Position numbers and translations under genes: made by a program. From positions 1 through 7,020 of the forward strand of contig JAHEKD010000132.1 in assembly GCA_024638545.1 (NCBI GenBank): a stretch of 7,020 nt of DNA, read 5' to 3'. The DNA comes from Gammaproteobacteria bacterium (GTDB taxonomy: Bacteria; Pseudomonadota; Gammaproteobacteria; Arenicellales; JAHEKD01). A model generated the notes under the pieces. That model was not told where the DNA came from and did not search any database. It worked only from the letters and a program-made list of their open reading frames with translations. Positions 1 to 7,020 of the stretch are shown here, in pieces (positions within the stretch are counted from its first letter, which is position 1; each line of letters starts with the position of its first letter).

Positions 1-907
1 TTGAATTGACTGTTCTTTTCAAATACCTGTAATTAAACTCTTTTAAGCATTCTCCAATTCGCGTTCCGCTATTAAAGTCGTCTACTTTTTCTCCGATTCT
101 CTTAAGTGCTTCATCAATATAACCTTTGGCCAGATCCGCCGATACACAACTTAGCCTGGTTGCAAACACAAATACGTGCACATGACTTCTGGATTTATTC
201 AAAAGATAGGCAAACTGGAGCATGATTTGCGCATACCGACTCATAGAGCCTGATATATCAATCAACATTAACACCGACGGATAGAAGGTTTTAGGTTTCT
301 TGTATCTGAGGGCTATCAGCTGACCCGCAGTCCTTGCACTTTGTTTCATGGTGTTTCTAAAATCAATTTTCTTTTTCTGTTGCGCATGCCTGAACCGTCT
401 TGTTGTAACAGGATTAAAAATGATTTTAAGCATGGTCAATAATTTTTGGGCTTTGAGGTAGTCCTCGCTGCTCATTGAATCAAAATCCATGTGCTCAAGA
501 TGCTCGTGATCAGACCAGCTGAGCTTGAGTTTCTCAATCTCGGTTTTAGGGTCGTCAGGCGGCTGCTGATAATGTTTGAAAGCATCCATAGTACGCCTGG
601 AAAACGATTTTTCACCCCTTGATTGAATTTTACTGCGCGGCAGCGAGACGGCGAGTGCCGAATCAGGTAATTTTGCATGTCCCCAGTATAGAGCAAAAAC
701 CTGGTTAAAAATTTCGACCTGGTCCATATTAGTTACCATGCAGGCATAGAGAGTCCAGTATAAATCCTGGTGATTGACTGGAGGCAATGTGACCAGAGCT
801 TCAGTCGTTTTTAAGGTGATGTCGGGACCCAACTTTAATCCCGCCTTCCTCAGCAGTCCAACAAAGTGTACGATAGCCTCAATCAGCGCTTTGTGATTAT
901 TGGTCAA
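1..907 (-). CDS. coxE: CoxE-like VWA-domain protein, 3' end cut off by the window edge
   Basis: An open frame of 302 codons runs to the left edge without a stop. The N-terminal half has the CoxE-type helical region (about residues 6-80), followed by a basic stretch (about 169-181). Then comes a VWA domain with the MIDAS motif DISGS (Asp217, Ser219, Ser221) and the downstream GTRIG (Thr282) that usually supplies the MIDAS threonine. The last MIDAS aspartate would lie beyond the edge; family members are usually around 400 residues. No ATG occurs in the frame before residue 57, and a TAG lies upstream at 956-958. TTG at 907 is chosen because it gives the expected N-terminus and has GAAGGG 9 bases upstream; TTG at 943 is the alternative. 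In O. carboxidovorans CoxE works with the CoxD ATPase to mature the Mo-Cu centre of CO dehydrogenase at the membrane. Here it follows coxD by 157 bases on the same strand and probably acts with it. Family assignment is firm; the start is less so. Confidence 0.88.
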   Translation of the reverse strand, partial: MTNNHKALIEAIVHFVGLLRKAGLKLGPDITLKTTEALVTLPPVNHQDLYWTLYACMVTNMDQVEIFNQVFALYWGHAKLPDSALAVSLPRSKIQSRGEKSFSRRTMDAFKHYQQPPDDPKTEIEKLKLSWSDHEHLEHMDFDSMSSEDYLKAQKLLTMLKIIFNPVTTRRFRHAQQKKKIDFRNTMKQSARTAGQLIALRYKKPKTFYPSVLMLIDISGSMSRYAQIMLQFAYLLNKSRSHVHVFVFATRLSCVSADLAKGYIDEALKRIGEKVDDFNSGTRIGECLKEFNYRYLKRTVNS

Positions 908-916
908 TATCAGGCA

Positions 917-922
917 CCCTTC
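917..922 (-). promoter_or_regulatory. Probable ribosome binding site of coxE
   Basis: GAAGGG on the minus strand, 9 bases before the TTG at 907. It is the main support for a TTG start, since this frame has no early ATG or GTG. Confidence 0.45.
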
Positions 923-1064
923 ATAGCCCGGTCGATTGCACAAAACTTTTTGATGCTATGTGCAGAGCGCAATTTGTCAGGATAACGTTCTGAGTCGATG
1001 AGCTATTAATTGATGAAAAGTAATTGGCAGTCATGACCGTTTCACAAATTCAGTTGCCCTGTGT

Positions 1065-1967
1065 CTAGTGACCAAGCAGCTTTGATATCTGTTGCTCAGA
1101 CATAAGTTCGATATCATCCTGGTATTTTAAAACAACACCCATGGTCTGCTGAACTGTCTCAACATCAAGTTCGCCAACGCCTAACTGGGCCAATGCATTC
1201 GCCCAGTCTATGGATTCTGCTATCCCCGGTTTTTTAAACAGGTCTTCACCTCTGAGTTTCTGGACGAATGAGACTACCTGCGCAGCAATCAGCTCAGTTG
1301 CCTGCGGGGCTTTAAGTTTTACAATCTGATATTCGCGCTCGGCGTCAGGGTAATCAACCCAGCTGTAGAAACAGCGCCGCTTAACCGCATCATGTATTTC
1401 ACGGGTTCGATTCGAGGTTAAAATTACCAGCGGTCTGCGTTGCGAGCTGATTGTGCCCATCTCCGGTATAGTCACCTGAAAATCTGACAATAGCTCAAGC
1501 AAGTAGGCCTCGAATGGCTCATCAGCCCGGTCCAACTCGTCGATCAGCAACACAGCCGGAATATCGTTGGTAGAGCTTAACGCCTCCAGCAATGGGCGCT
1601 TGATCAGAAATTCTTCTGAATAGATATGTTTTTTGAATTCAGAATCTACTTTCTCACCCGCTGCTTCCAGCATGCGTATGGCCAGCATCTGCGCTGGATA
1701 GTTCCACTCATAAACTGCAGTTGAAATATCAATTCCTTCGTAACACTGCATCCTGATCAGCTTGGAACCTAAAGCCGCCGCCAATACTTTTGCGACCTCT
1801 GTCTTACCCACACCTGGCTCACCTTCCAGGAACAGCGGCCTGCCAAGCTTTAGTGCAAGCAGCAGCGTGACCGCCAAACTGCGATGAGCGATATAACCCT
1901 GCTGCGCCAGCAAGCTCATAGTTTGCTCAACTGTTTCCGGCAGGGTACTGAGGGACTTGCTTGTCAT
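1065..1967 (-). CDS. coxD: CoxD-like MoxR-family AAA+ ATPase
   Basis: This 300-residue protein is a full-length MoxR AAA+ ATPase. Walker A is GEPGVGKT (residues 49-56), Walker B is VLLIDELD (139-146), sensor 1 is ILTSN (182-186), and the arginine-finger region is AVKRRCF (194-200). The rest is a helical lid. There is no signal peptide or membrane segment, so it is cytoplasmic, perhaps peripheral to the membrane. MoxR proteins act as chaperones paired with VWA proteins. CoxD of O. carboxidovorans is needed to sulfurate the Mo centre of CO dehydrogenase. The VWA partner coxE follows directly, and the hydroxylase genes precede it on the same strand, so a maturation role for this enzyme is inferred. 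ATG at 1967 is the earliest possible start because TAA sits directly before it in frame. No good Shine-Dalgarno is visible upstream, which suggests weak initiation or coupling to something upstream. Confidence 0.92.
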   Translation of the reverse strand: MTSKSLSTLPETVEQTMSLLAQQGYIAHRSLAVTLLLALKLGRPLFLEGEPGVGKTEVAKVLAAALGSKLIRMQCYEGIDISTAVYEWNYPAQMLAIRMLEAAGEKVDSEFKKHIYSEEFLIKRPLLEALSSTNDIPAVLLIDELDRADEPFEAYLLELLSDFQVTIPEMGTISSQRRPLVILTSNRTREIHDAVKRRCFYSWVDYPDAEREYQIVKLKAPQATELIAAQVVSFVQKLRGEDLFKKPGIAESIDWANALAQLGVGELDVETVQQTMGVVLKYQDDIELMSEQQISKLLGH

Positions 1968-2148
1968 TTAATCATTTTCAGTCAGGGCCTTGATCCAGTT
2001 GTCCAGCTGGTATATGCGATAACTTCCGGATGCGCCACCAACCTGGCGTAACTACCGGTAAGTATTTTTCAATAGCGCAATACCAATCCAGTGTACCCGC
2101 TATCTGTCCATAGCGTATTTGGTATGGGTTGCAGTTCCATTTGTACTA
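1968..2148 (-). other. Gap between coxM and coxD with unassigned coding-like fragments
   Basis: These 181 bases separate an otherwise tight operon. On the minus strand no intact gene is visible. One frame reads through without a stop from just inside the coxM end to a TGA near 1978. In the coxD frame a second piece (about 1968-2054) ends with YRIYQLDNWIKALTEND and a TAA that directly abuts the coxD ATG. Neither has an ATG start or ribosome binding site, and I recognise no family. This could be the remnant of a small gene with a frameshift, or ordinary spacer. I see no convincing terminator hairpin with a T-run and no clear promoter. Confidence 0.3.
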
Positions 2149-2943
2149 TCAGGCATTAGCTGCATCTACCGCTCTTGCAGCCATAACGCTGACCAGGTGT
2201 CCACGGTAATCCGCAGTGGCATGCATATCGCTGTTAAACTCAGCCGATGATACGGCAATTCCGCGCACGGCATCAGCTGTAAACGCGTCGCCCAGGGCCT
2301 GCTCCATCTCAGGAACTCTGAACACGCTTCCGGCTGCGCCGGTAACAGCAACTCTGATCCCGGACCGTGTTTTCACCGCCATTACGCCAACAATTGCGTA
2401 TCGGGATGCAGGATTTGCAAATTTTGCATAACCCGCCTTTTCCGGCACAGGAAAACTTACCGCTGTAATAATTTCATTCTCCTTAAGAGCGGTTTCAAAC
2501 AGAGCTGTAAAAAAATTATCTGCAGCTATGTCCCTTTCCGCGGTATGGATGGTCGCTCCGAGACCGACTACGGCTGCTGGATAATCAGCCGCCGGGTCAG
2601 CATTCGCTATTGAACCACCCAGAGTGCCTCGGTTACGCACCTGAACATCGCCTATACTGCCGGCGAGGTGCGAAAGAGCAGGAATTTTAGTTTTTATCGT
2701 ATCAGAGTGATGGACATCGCTGTGTGTCGTCATGGCGCCAATCCGAATTGACTCGCTGGTCTCGCTGATGCCCTGCAGTTCGGCTATTGATGACAGGTCC
2801 ACCAGGCTCTCATAGGCAGCCAGACGTTGTTTAAGTGTCGGAATTAAAGTCATGCCGCCTGCGATAGGTTTTGATTCTTCGGCAGTCAGCAGTTCTTTGG
2901 CCTGATTTAAATTATCAGGATGATGATAAGCAAATTGATACAT
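2149..2943 (-). CDS. coxM: FAD-binding medium subunit of a CoxM-type molybdenum hydroxylase
   Basis: The 264-residue product is a little shorter than the typical 280-290 of CoxM proteins but has the whole fold. The N-terminal FAD domain shows AGGMTLIP (28-35), which corresponds to the AGGHSLLP motif of CoxM. It also shows RNRGTLGGS (103-111), followed by NADPAADYPA, the second FAD pyrophosphate and isoalloxazine region. A C-terminal CO_deh_flav_C domain begins near RYAIVGV. In the complex this subunit takes electrons from the CoxS iron-sulfur clusters and passes them to an acceptor; quinone is the known acceptor for CO dehydrogenase, while for this enzyme it is unknown. The ATG at 2943 has AGGAG 6 bases upstream, overlapping the end of coxL, so the two are translationally linked. 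It is the third gene of the S-L-M order. There is no transmembrane segment or signal peptide. Confidence 0.95.
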   Translation of the reverse strand: MYQFAYHHPDNLNQAKELLTAEESKPIAGGMTLIPTLKQRLAAYESLVDLSSIAELQGISETSESIRIGAMTTHSDVHHSDTIKTKIPALSHLAGSIGDVQVRNRGTLGGSIANADPAADYPAAVVGLGATIHTAERDIAADNFFTALFETALKENEIITAVSFPVPEKAGYAKFANPASRYAIVGVMAVKTRSGIRVAVTGAAGSVFRVPEMEQALGDAFTADAVRGIAVSSAEFNSDMHATADYRGHLVSVMAARAVDAANA

Positions 2944-2949
2944 ATTGTT

Positions 2950-2954
2950 CTCCT
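2950..2954 (-). promoter_or_regulatory. Ribosome binding site of coxM
   Basis: AGGAG on the minus strand, within AAAGGAG, ends 6 bases before the coxM ATG. The longer motif runs into the coxL stop codon, which fits coupled translation. Confidence 0.8.
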
Positions 2955-5315
2955 TTAACCCCGGCCGTTAGAAAGATGTTGCCATACTTTCATCGGTGTT
3001 GCCGGCATGTCAATGTGTGTAACATTGTAGTCACTCAAAGCATTGACGACCGCATTGATAATCGCCGGCGGTGAGCCAATCGCCCCCGCCTCGCCACAGC
3101 CTTTAACGCCGAGTGGATTGTGGGTGCAGGCGGTTACTGTTGTGTCTACCGAAAATGAAGGCAAATCGTCGGCGCGCGGCATGCAGTAGTCCATATAGCT
3201 GCCCGTCAATAGCTGACCCTGTTCATCGTAGACACACCTTTCCAGTAGTGCCTGGCCGATACCCTGCGCCAGGCCGCCATGAACCTGTCCTTCAACAATC
3301 ATCGGGTTAATGATGTTGCCAAAATCATCTGATGCATGGAAACTCATAACTTCAACCACACCTGTTTCAGGATCAATTTCAACTTCACAGATATAGGTGC
3401 CGGCTGGGTATGTAAAATTCGCAGGATCGTAGAACGAGGTCTCCTCGAGCCCGGGCTCGAGTTCCTCAAGCGGATAATTATGCGGTACGTAAGCGGTTAG
3501 CGCCACATCCCCGAAAGCAGTGGCTTTATCGGTTCCTGCTACTTTGAATTCACCATTCTCAAACTCAATGTCGCTAACATCAGCCTCCATTAGATGCGCT
3601 GCGATTTTCTTCGCTTTGCTGATCACCTTTTCAACTGAACGATATATGGCCGAACCGCCGACTGCGATAGAGCGGGATCCATATGTTCCCATGCCAAATG
3701 GTACTTTTGCCGTATCACCGTGAACAATATCAACAGCATCATAATCGATGCCCAGCATGTCTGATACAACCTGGGCAAATGTAGTTTCATGCCCCTGGCC
3801 ATGAGAATGTGAGCCTGTCAAGACAGTAACTGACCCCGTTGGATTGACCCGCACGGTGGCGACTTCATACAGGCCTGCCCGCGCACCAAGTGCACCGACC
3901 ACGTTGGATGGCGCTATCCCGCAGGCTTCAATATAACAGGAAAGGCCAATTCCCCTGAGCTTGCCCCTTGCAGCCGCTTCACGCTTACGCGCTTCAAATC
4001 CTGAATAATCAGCCGCCTCCATCGCCTGATCCAAGGTGGCCTCATAATTGCCGGTATCGTAGGTCAATGCAACCGGCGTATCGTATGGAAACTGATCGGG
4101 CTGGATAAAATTACGCCGACGTAATTCAGCAGGATCGATATTCATTTCCCTGGCAGCAACATCGACCACACGTTCAATCAAATAGGTGGCTTCAGGCCGG
4201 CCTGCCCCGCGGTAAGCATCGACAGGAACGGTGTTCGTAAATACAGCTTTAATTTCACAGTAGATTACCGGTGTTGTATATTGTCCCGCCAGTAATGTCG
4301 CATGCAGATAAGTGGGAACGCAAGGTGCAAATGTGGACAGATAAGCGCCCATATTGGCCAGCGTGTTGCATCTCAACGCCAAGAATTTACCATTTTCATC
4401 CAGGGCCAGCTCTACATGGGTAACATGGTCACGACCGTGAGCATCCGACATGAAGGATTCTGATCGTTCAGCCGTCCACTTGACCGGTCTTTTTAACTGA
4501 CCTGCAGCCCAGGTCATCATGGCTTCCTCGGCATAGTGATAAATTTTGGATCCGAAACCACCCCCCACATCCGGCGCATAGACTCTGAGCTTGTGTTCGG
4601 GAATATTTAATACAAAGGCACCCATCAACAATCGAATCACATGCGGGTTTTGACTGGTCGTATAAAGCGTATATTCGCCCGTGCTGGAATCATAATCACC
4701 AATCGCTGCACGTGGCTCCATTGGATTTGCAACTAATCGATTATTAATCAAATCCAGCCTGGTCACATGATGTGCATCCTCGAATGCAGCTTCGGTTGCC
4801 GCTTTGTCACCTAACTCCCAGTCAAAACAAAGATTACTGCCTACTTCATCGTGTATTACTGCGGAATCTGGCTCTAATGCAGCCTTCATATCGATGGCGG
4901 GCGCTAGTTCAGTATAGTCAATGATGATAGCCTCGGCCGCATTACGTGCCTGCTGCCGGGTCTGTGCGATGACGAGTGCCACCGGATCACCGACATGGCG
5001 TACTTTACCTTCCGCCAGAATCGGATGTTTGGGCTCATTCATCGGACTGCCGTCTTTATTATTGACTTGCCATCCACAGGGTACACCACCGGCGCCACTA
5101 AAATCTTCCGATGTATAGATGGCAACAACGCCGGGCATCTGTGCAGCATCATCTTTATCAATACTGTTGATAGTCGCGTGTGCAAAAGGCGAACGAACTA
5201 TCCAGGCATGGGCCTGATTGAACAGGTTAATATCATCCACATATTTTCCCTGCCCGGTTAAAAATCGATAGTCCTCACGACGCGCAACTGCTTCGCCAAT
5301 TCCTGTCTTTGCCAT
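2955..5315 (-). CDS. coxL: Form II CoxL-like molybdopterin subunit of a molybdenum hydroxylase (substrate unknown, probably not CO)
   Basis: At 786 residues this is a normal-length large subunit of the xanthine oxidase family. Residues about 17-130 form the N-terminal a/b-hammerhead domain. The molybdopterin-binding part follows, with GGGFGSK (251-257), the active-site loop AYRGAGR (367-373), GQGHETT (506-512), YGSRS (545-549) and GCGEAG (739-744). Glu742 in the last is the expected catalytic base. In true CO dehydrogenase (form I) the loop is AYRCSFR and the cysteine carries the copper of the Mo-Cu centre. Here Gly370 replaces it, as in form II CoxL proteins, so a Mo-Cu site is not expected. 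By family, the reaction should be hydroxylation or oxidation of an aldehyde, N-heterocycle or similar compound using water. There is no Tat signal here or in the partner genes, so the enzyme is cytoplasmic. The ATG at 5315 follows the coxS stop by one base, with GGGAGG 6 bases upstream. Confidence 0.95.
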   Translation of the reverse strand: MAKTGIGEAVARREDYRFLTGQGKYVDDINLFNQAHAWIVRSPFAHATINSIDKDDAAQMPGVVAIYTSEDFSGAGGVPCGWQVNNKDGSPMNEPKHPILAEGKVRHVGDPVALVIAQTRQQARNAAEAIIIDYTELAPAIDMKAALEPDSAVIHDEVGSNLCFDWELGDKAATEAAFEDAHHVTRLDLINNRLVANPMEPRAAIGDYDSSTGEYTLYTTSQNPHVIRLLMGAFVLNIPEHKLRVYAPDVGGGFGSKIYHYAEEAMMTWAAGQLKRPVKWTAERSESFMSDAHGRDHVTHVELALDENGKFLALRCNTLANMGAYLSTFAPCVPTYLHATLLAGQYTTPVIYCEIKAVFTNTVPVDAYRGAGRPEATYLIERVVDVAAREMNIDPAELRRRNFIQPDQFPYDTPVALTYDTGNYEATLDQAMEAADYSGFEARKREAAARGKLRGIGLSCYIEACGIAPSNVVGALGARAGLYEVATVRVNPTGSVTVLTGSHSHGQGHETTFAQVVSDMLGIDYDAVDIVHGDTAKVPFGMGTYGSRSIAVGGSAIYRSVEKVISKAKKIAAHLMEADVSDIEFENGEFKVAGTDKATAFGDVALTAYVPHNYPLEELEPGLEETSFYDPANFTYPAGTYICEVEIDPETGVVEVMSFHASDDFGNIINPMIVEGQVHGGLAQGIGQALLERCVYDEQGQLLTGSYMDYCMPRADDLPSFSVDTTVTACTHNPLGVKGCGEAGAIGSPPAIINAVVNALSDYNVTHIDMPATPMKVWQHLSNGRG

Positions 5316-5316
5316 C

Positions 5317-5793
5317 TTAAACCTCCCTCATCATTTGTGCGCCATGCTTTACAGCCTTGACTATGTTATGGTAACCCGTGCAGCGACAGATATTACCTTC
5401 CAGCCATTCTCGAATCTGTTTTTCATCCGGATCCGGGTTATGGTTAACCAGATCGATTGCACTCATCACCATCCCGGGCGTGCAGTAGCCACATTGGAGT
5501 CCGTGGTGTTGTTTAAAGGCCTGCTGCATTGGATGCATGTCTTCAGCCTGGCCTTGTGTAAGGCCTTCAATAGTGGTGACTGATTTACCATCAACCTGCA
5601 CAGCCAACATTGTGCAGCTTTTAACGGATTTGCCGTCGACATGAATTACGCAGGCACCGCACTGACTGGTGTCACAACCGATGTGAGTGCCGGTTGAACC
5701 ATGTTGCCTGAGCGCCTCAACCAGAAGCTGCGAATCGGCGACATCGAGTTGAGCTGATGTGCCATTTAACTGAAATGAAATACTAACTGTCAT
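5317..5793 (-). CDS. coxS: CoxS-type small subunit with two 2Fe-2S clusters
   Basis: The 158-residue product has the standard length and layout of the iron-sulfur subunit. The N-terminal ferredoxin-like domain binds one 2Fe-2S cluster through Cys40, Cys45, Cys48 and Cys60 (pattern C-x4-C-x2-C-x11-C). The C-terminal four-helix domain binds the second cluster through Cys101, Cys104, Cys136 and Cys138 (CGYC and CRC motifs). All eight ligands are present. The clusters relay electrons from the Mo site in CoxL to the FAD in CoxM. It is the first gene of the cluster and faces lpd across a 376-base intergenic region, so the promoter for the whole minus-strand unit should lie there. The ATG at 5793 has GAGGAG 5 bases upstream. 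Its 3' end carries the coxL ribosome binding site. There is no N-terminal signal. Confidence 0.96.
   Translation of the reverse strand: MTVSISFQLNGTSAQLDVADSQLLVEALRQHGSTGTHIGCDTSQCGACVIHVDGKSVKSCTMLAVQVDGKSVTTIEGLTQGQAEDMHPMQQAFKQHHGLQCGYCTPGMVMSAIDLVNHNPDPDEKQIREWLEGNICRCTGYHNIVKAVKHGAQMMREV
5322..5327 (-). promoter_or_regulatory. Ribosome binding site of coxL, inside the end of coxS
   Basis: GGGAGG on the minus strand lies in the last codons of coxS, 6 bases before the coxL ATG. With only one base between stop and start, coxS and coxL translation is probably coupled, which suits a fixed subunit ratio. Confidence 0.8.
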
Positions 5794-5798
5794 AAGAT

Positions 5799-5804
5799 CT
5801 CCTC
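5799..5804 (-). promoter_or_regulatory. Ribosome binding site of coxS
   Basis: GAGGAG on the minus strand, 5 bases before the coxS ATG at 5793; it supports this start. Confidence 0.75.
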
Positions 5805-5830
5805 AAATTAACTGCCCATATGATTGAACA

Positions 5831-5840
5831 AACAATTGTT
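5831..5840. repeat. Small palindrome upstream of coxS, possible operator
   Basis: AACAATTGTT is a perfect 10-base palindrome whose near edge is 38 bases upstream of the coxS start. Allowing one-base slips, the symmetry extends outward on both sides (ACAA before, TTGT after). The position between a likely coxS promoter and the ribosome binding site would suit a repressor site, but short A/T-rich palindromes also arise by chance. No regulator gene is in the window. Confidence 0.25.
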
Positions 5841-5876
5841 GTTAAATAGGGCTATAACGTGACCGATTCTGCGTGA

Positions 5877-6086
5877 AATCAGCTACCGGCTGCTAATAGT
5901 ATCACAGCCGTATTTAATTCGCTAAATACAAAAAAATATCTGGCCCATGCAGATGTAAATAAAGCCTGGGAATTAATAACCGATGCACGGCAGAACTGAC
6001 TGATTTCGCTCGTAACACCCATCAGATGTGAGAATAACGGTGTTGCCGGTGGTTATTACCTTCATCATTATGGAATCGGTTTATAA
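5877..6086 (+). pseudogene. Possible remnant of an SRPBCC-domain protein gene
   Basis: In the plus-strand frame that starts after a TGA at 5874-5876, about 40 codons read up to a TGA at 5997-5999. The same frame then continues for another 28 codons to a TAA at 6084-6086. The first part contains HADVNKAWELITDARQ, which resembles the opening strand and helix of SRPBCC (Bet v1-like, polyketide cyclase/CoxG superfamily) proteins, where A-x-x-x-x-x-W-E-L-I-x-D is common. The part after the stop contains PIRCENNGVAGG, similar to the next strand of such proteins. There is no ATG, GTG or TTG start, no ribosome binding site, and the frame ends far short of the usual 140-plus residues. A decayed gene is the simplest reading. 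The resemblance is judged by eye, so chance is possible. CoxG belongs to this superfamily, but the fragment does not look like a typical CoxG N-terminus. Confidence 0.3.
5896..5901 (-). promoter_or_regulatory. Weak candidate -10 element for the coxSLM unit
   Basis: On the minus strand TGATACTAT forms an extended -10 type element (TG, one base, TACTAT), about 100 bases upstream of coxS. A poor -35 match, TTAGCG, lies 18 bases further upstream. It is listed because a leftward promoter must exist somewhere in 5794-6169. The match is weak, and activation by a regulator may be required. Confidence 0.2.
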
Positions 6087-6099
6087 GTAAGTGTACGCT

Positions 6100-6129
6100 G
6101 TGACAGCAAAAATAATAACATAGTATAAT
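6100..6129 (+). promoter_or_regulatory. Sigma70-type promoter of lpd
   Basis: The -10 hexamer TATAAT (6124-6129) matches the consensus exactly. GTGACA (6100-6105) matches the -35 consensus at five of six positions, with an 18-base spacer. Transcription would start near 6136, leaving a leader of about 34 bases with AAAGGAG before the lpd start. This suggests strong, housekeeping-type expression of lpd from its own promoter. Confidence 0.75.
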
Positions 6130-6151
6130 TGCGCGTTTTGAAAGCGAATAG

Positions 6152-7020
<869 letters not shown>

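Noticed and set aside
472..696. A 74-codon minus-strand frame
   Set aside because: It lies wholly inside coxE in another frame; the coxE frame has the VWA domain and MIDAS motif.
908..1064. A gene, promoter or terminator between coxD and coxE
   Set aside because: The 157 bases are A/T-rich with stops in all minus-strand frames, and no convincing hairpin or promoter pair was seen.
2060..2075. TACCGGTA palindrome as a terminator after coxM
   Set aside because: The stem is very short with no loop and is not followed by a T-run in the direction of transcription.
2067..2138. A 23-codon minus-strand frame starting with ATG in the coxM-coxD gap (MELQPIPN...)
   Set aside because: The opening MEL recalls CoxG, but the following residues do not match, it stops after 23 codons and there is no ribosome binding site.
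4995..5261. Plus-strand frames of 60-90 codons opposite coxL and coxS
   Set aside because: They are shadows of strongly conserved minus-strand genes, without ribosome binding sites or recognisable domains.
2149..5793. A genuine aerobic CO dehydrogenase (form I coxMSL)
   Set aside because: The active-site loop is AYRGAGR rather than AYRCSFR, and the gene order is S-L-M rather than M-S-L.

Overview
The window looks like a chromosomal segment of a gammaproteobacterium, possibly an aquatic or marine one. This rests mainly on the dihydrolipoamide dehydrogenase at the right end, whose N-terminal region has the form I know from Pseudomonas-type E3 subunits, and on the moderate base composition. The species cannot be fixed from the sequence alone.

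Layout. Bases 1 to 5793 are read on the minus strand and hold a molybdenum hydroxylase (xanthine oxidase family) cluster in the order coxS, coxL, coxM, coxD, coxE. coxE runs off the left edge. coxS, coxL and coxM are packed almost without gaps, each with a clear Shine-Dalgarno sequence. coxD (MoxR-type AAA+ ATPase) follows after 181 bases and coxE (VWA protein) after another 157. Bases 5794 to 6169 are a divergent intergenic region. It holds a near-consensus sigma70 promoter for the rightward gene, a small palindrome near coxS, and a short broken reading frame that resembles an SRPBCC-domain protein. From 6170 to the right edge lies the first 283 codons of lpd (E3), on the plus strand.

How the genes work together. 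CoxS (two 2Fe-2S clusters), CoxM (FAD) and CoxL (molybdopterin subunit) should form an (SML)2-type hydroxylase in which electrons pass from the Mo site through the Fe-S clusters to FAD. CoxD and CoxE are the MoxR/VWA pair that in Oligotropha carboxidovorans matures the Mo-Cu site of CO dehydrogenase. The large subunit here carries AYRGAGR in place of AYRCSFR, so it lacks the cysteine that holds copper. It is a form II CoxL, and the S-L-M order agrees with that. The enzyme is therefore probably not a CO dehydrogenase. Its substrate is unknown and may be an aldehyde or N-heterocycle. The main open question is what the maturation pair does for a copper-less enzyme. I found no RNA gene, CRISPR array or mobile element.
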